From assembly GCA_041672395.1 (NCBI GenBank), contig JBAYZS010000096.1, forward strand, positions 1 through 5,444: 5,444 nt of DNA, written 5' to 3'. Made by a program: the position numbers and the translations under genes. Position 1 is the stretch's first letter; every line of letters begins with the position of its first letter. This document shows, one piece after another, positions 5,345-5,444 of this stretch. This stretch comes from UBA5287 sp041672395 (lineage in GTDB: Bacteria > Bacteroidota > Bacteroidia > Bacteroidales > Dysgonomonadaceae). The notes beneath the pieces were generated by a model. The model was not told the origin of the DNA and searched no databases. It saw only the letters and a list, made by a program, of their open reading frames with translations.

Positions 5345-5444
5345 ATGAAGCTTAATAAAATTGACTGGACTGATTATGCATTGTTATTAACAGGGTTAGT
5401 AGGTATACTATCCTCCACAAGAATGCTTAGCTGGTATGAAAGAT
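5345..5444 (+). CDS. Unidentified protein with hydrophobic N-terminal segment (partial, first 33 residues)
   Basis: The frame is open from ATG 5345 to the window edge. It begins MKLNKIDWTDYALLLTGLVG and continues ILSSTRMLSWYER. The stretch YALLLTGLVGILSS is hydrophobic enough for one membrane segment, so a small membrane protein is possible. The AT-rich leader (AAACTTAAATATT before the ATG) is typical of Bacteroidota starts. The ATG lies 60 bp outside the right inverted repeat, so this gene is probably part of the host locus flanking the element, and its native upstream region may have been interrupted. I do not recognise the family, and the C-terminus is missing. Confidence 0.5.
   Translation, partial: MKLNKIDWTDYALLLTGLVGILSSTRMLSWYER

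Noticed and set aside
1..5444. CRISPR arrays, tRNA or rRNA genes
   Set aside because: No spaced direct-repeat array and no tRNA or rRNA signature was seen on either strand.

Overview
The window looks like Bacteroidota DNA (Bacteroides/Parabacteroides-like or a relative). Three things point there: AT-rich intergenic DNA, start codons without Shine-Dalgarno sequences, and promoter-like sites of the Bacteroides form TTTG-N19..21-TAnnTTTG. The exported proteins also carry short hydrophobic leaders ending in Cys. All functional calls come from reading motifs by eye; no database search was run.

Left third (1-2632): a divergent pair of exported carbohydrate-related proteins. The minus-strand gene (1-621) is cut by the window edge and encodes the N-terminal 207 residues of a lipoprotein resembling a TIM-barrel glycoside hydrolase. 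The plus-strand gene (836-2632) encodes a 598-residue glycoside hydrolase family 71/99-like protein with a CBM9-like C-terminal domain. The 214-bp gap between them holds two back-to-back promoter candidates and a perfect 9+9 bp inverted repeat. The pair probably belongs to a glycan-use locus.

Right half (2823-5284): a 2,462-bp segment bounded by long inverted repeats of 76 bp. They differ at 3 positions, and 53 bp in a row are identical. Inside, from left to right, are a decayed IS3-type transposase (minus strand), a decayed tyrosine-recombinase fragment (plus strand), and an intact hipBA toxin-antitoxin operon. The operon has a near-ideal Bacteroides promoter overlapped by repeated operator-like half-sites. 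The right inverted repeat begins on the last base of the hipA stop codon. No intact transposase or recombinase lies between the repeats. The segment is best read as a non-autonomous, TIR-bounded hipBA element or a potentially invertible hipBA island; this is the main finding.

Right edge (5285-5444): a short spacer, then the start of an unidentified small protein with a hydrophobic stretch, cut by the window edge.
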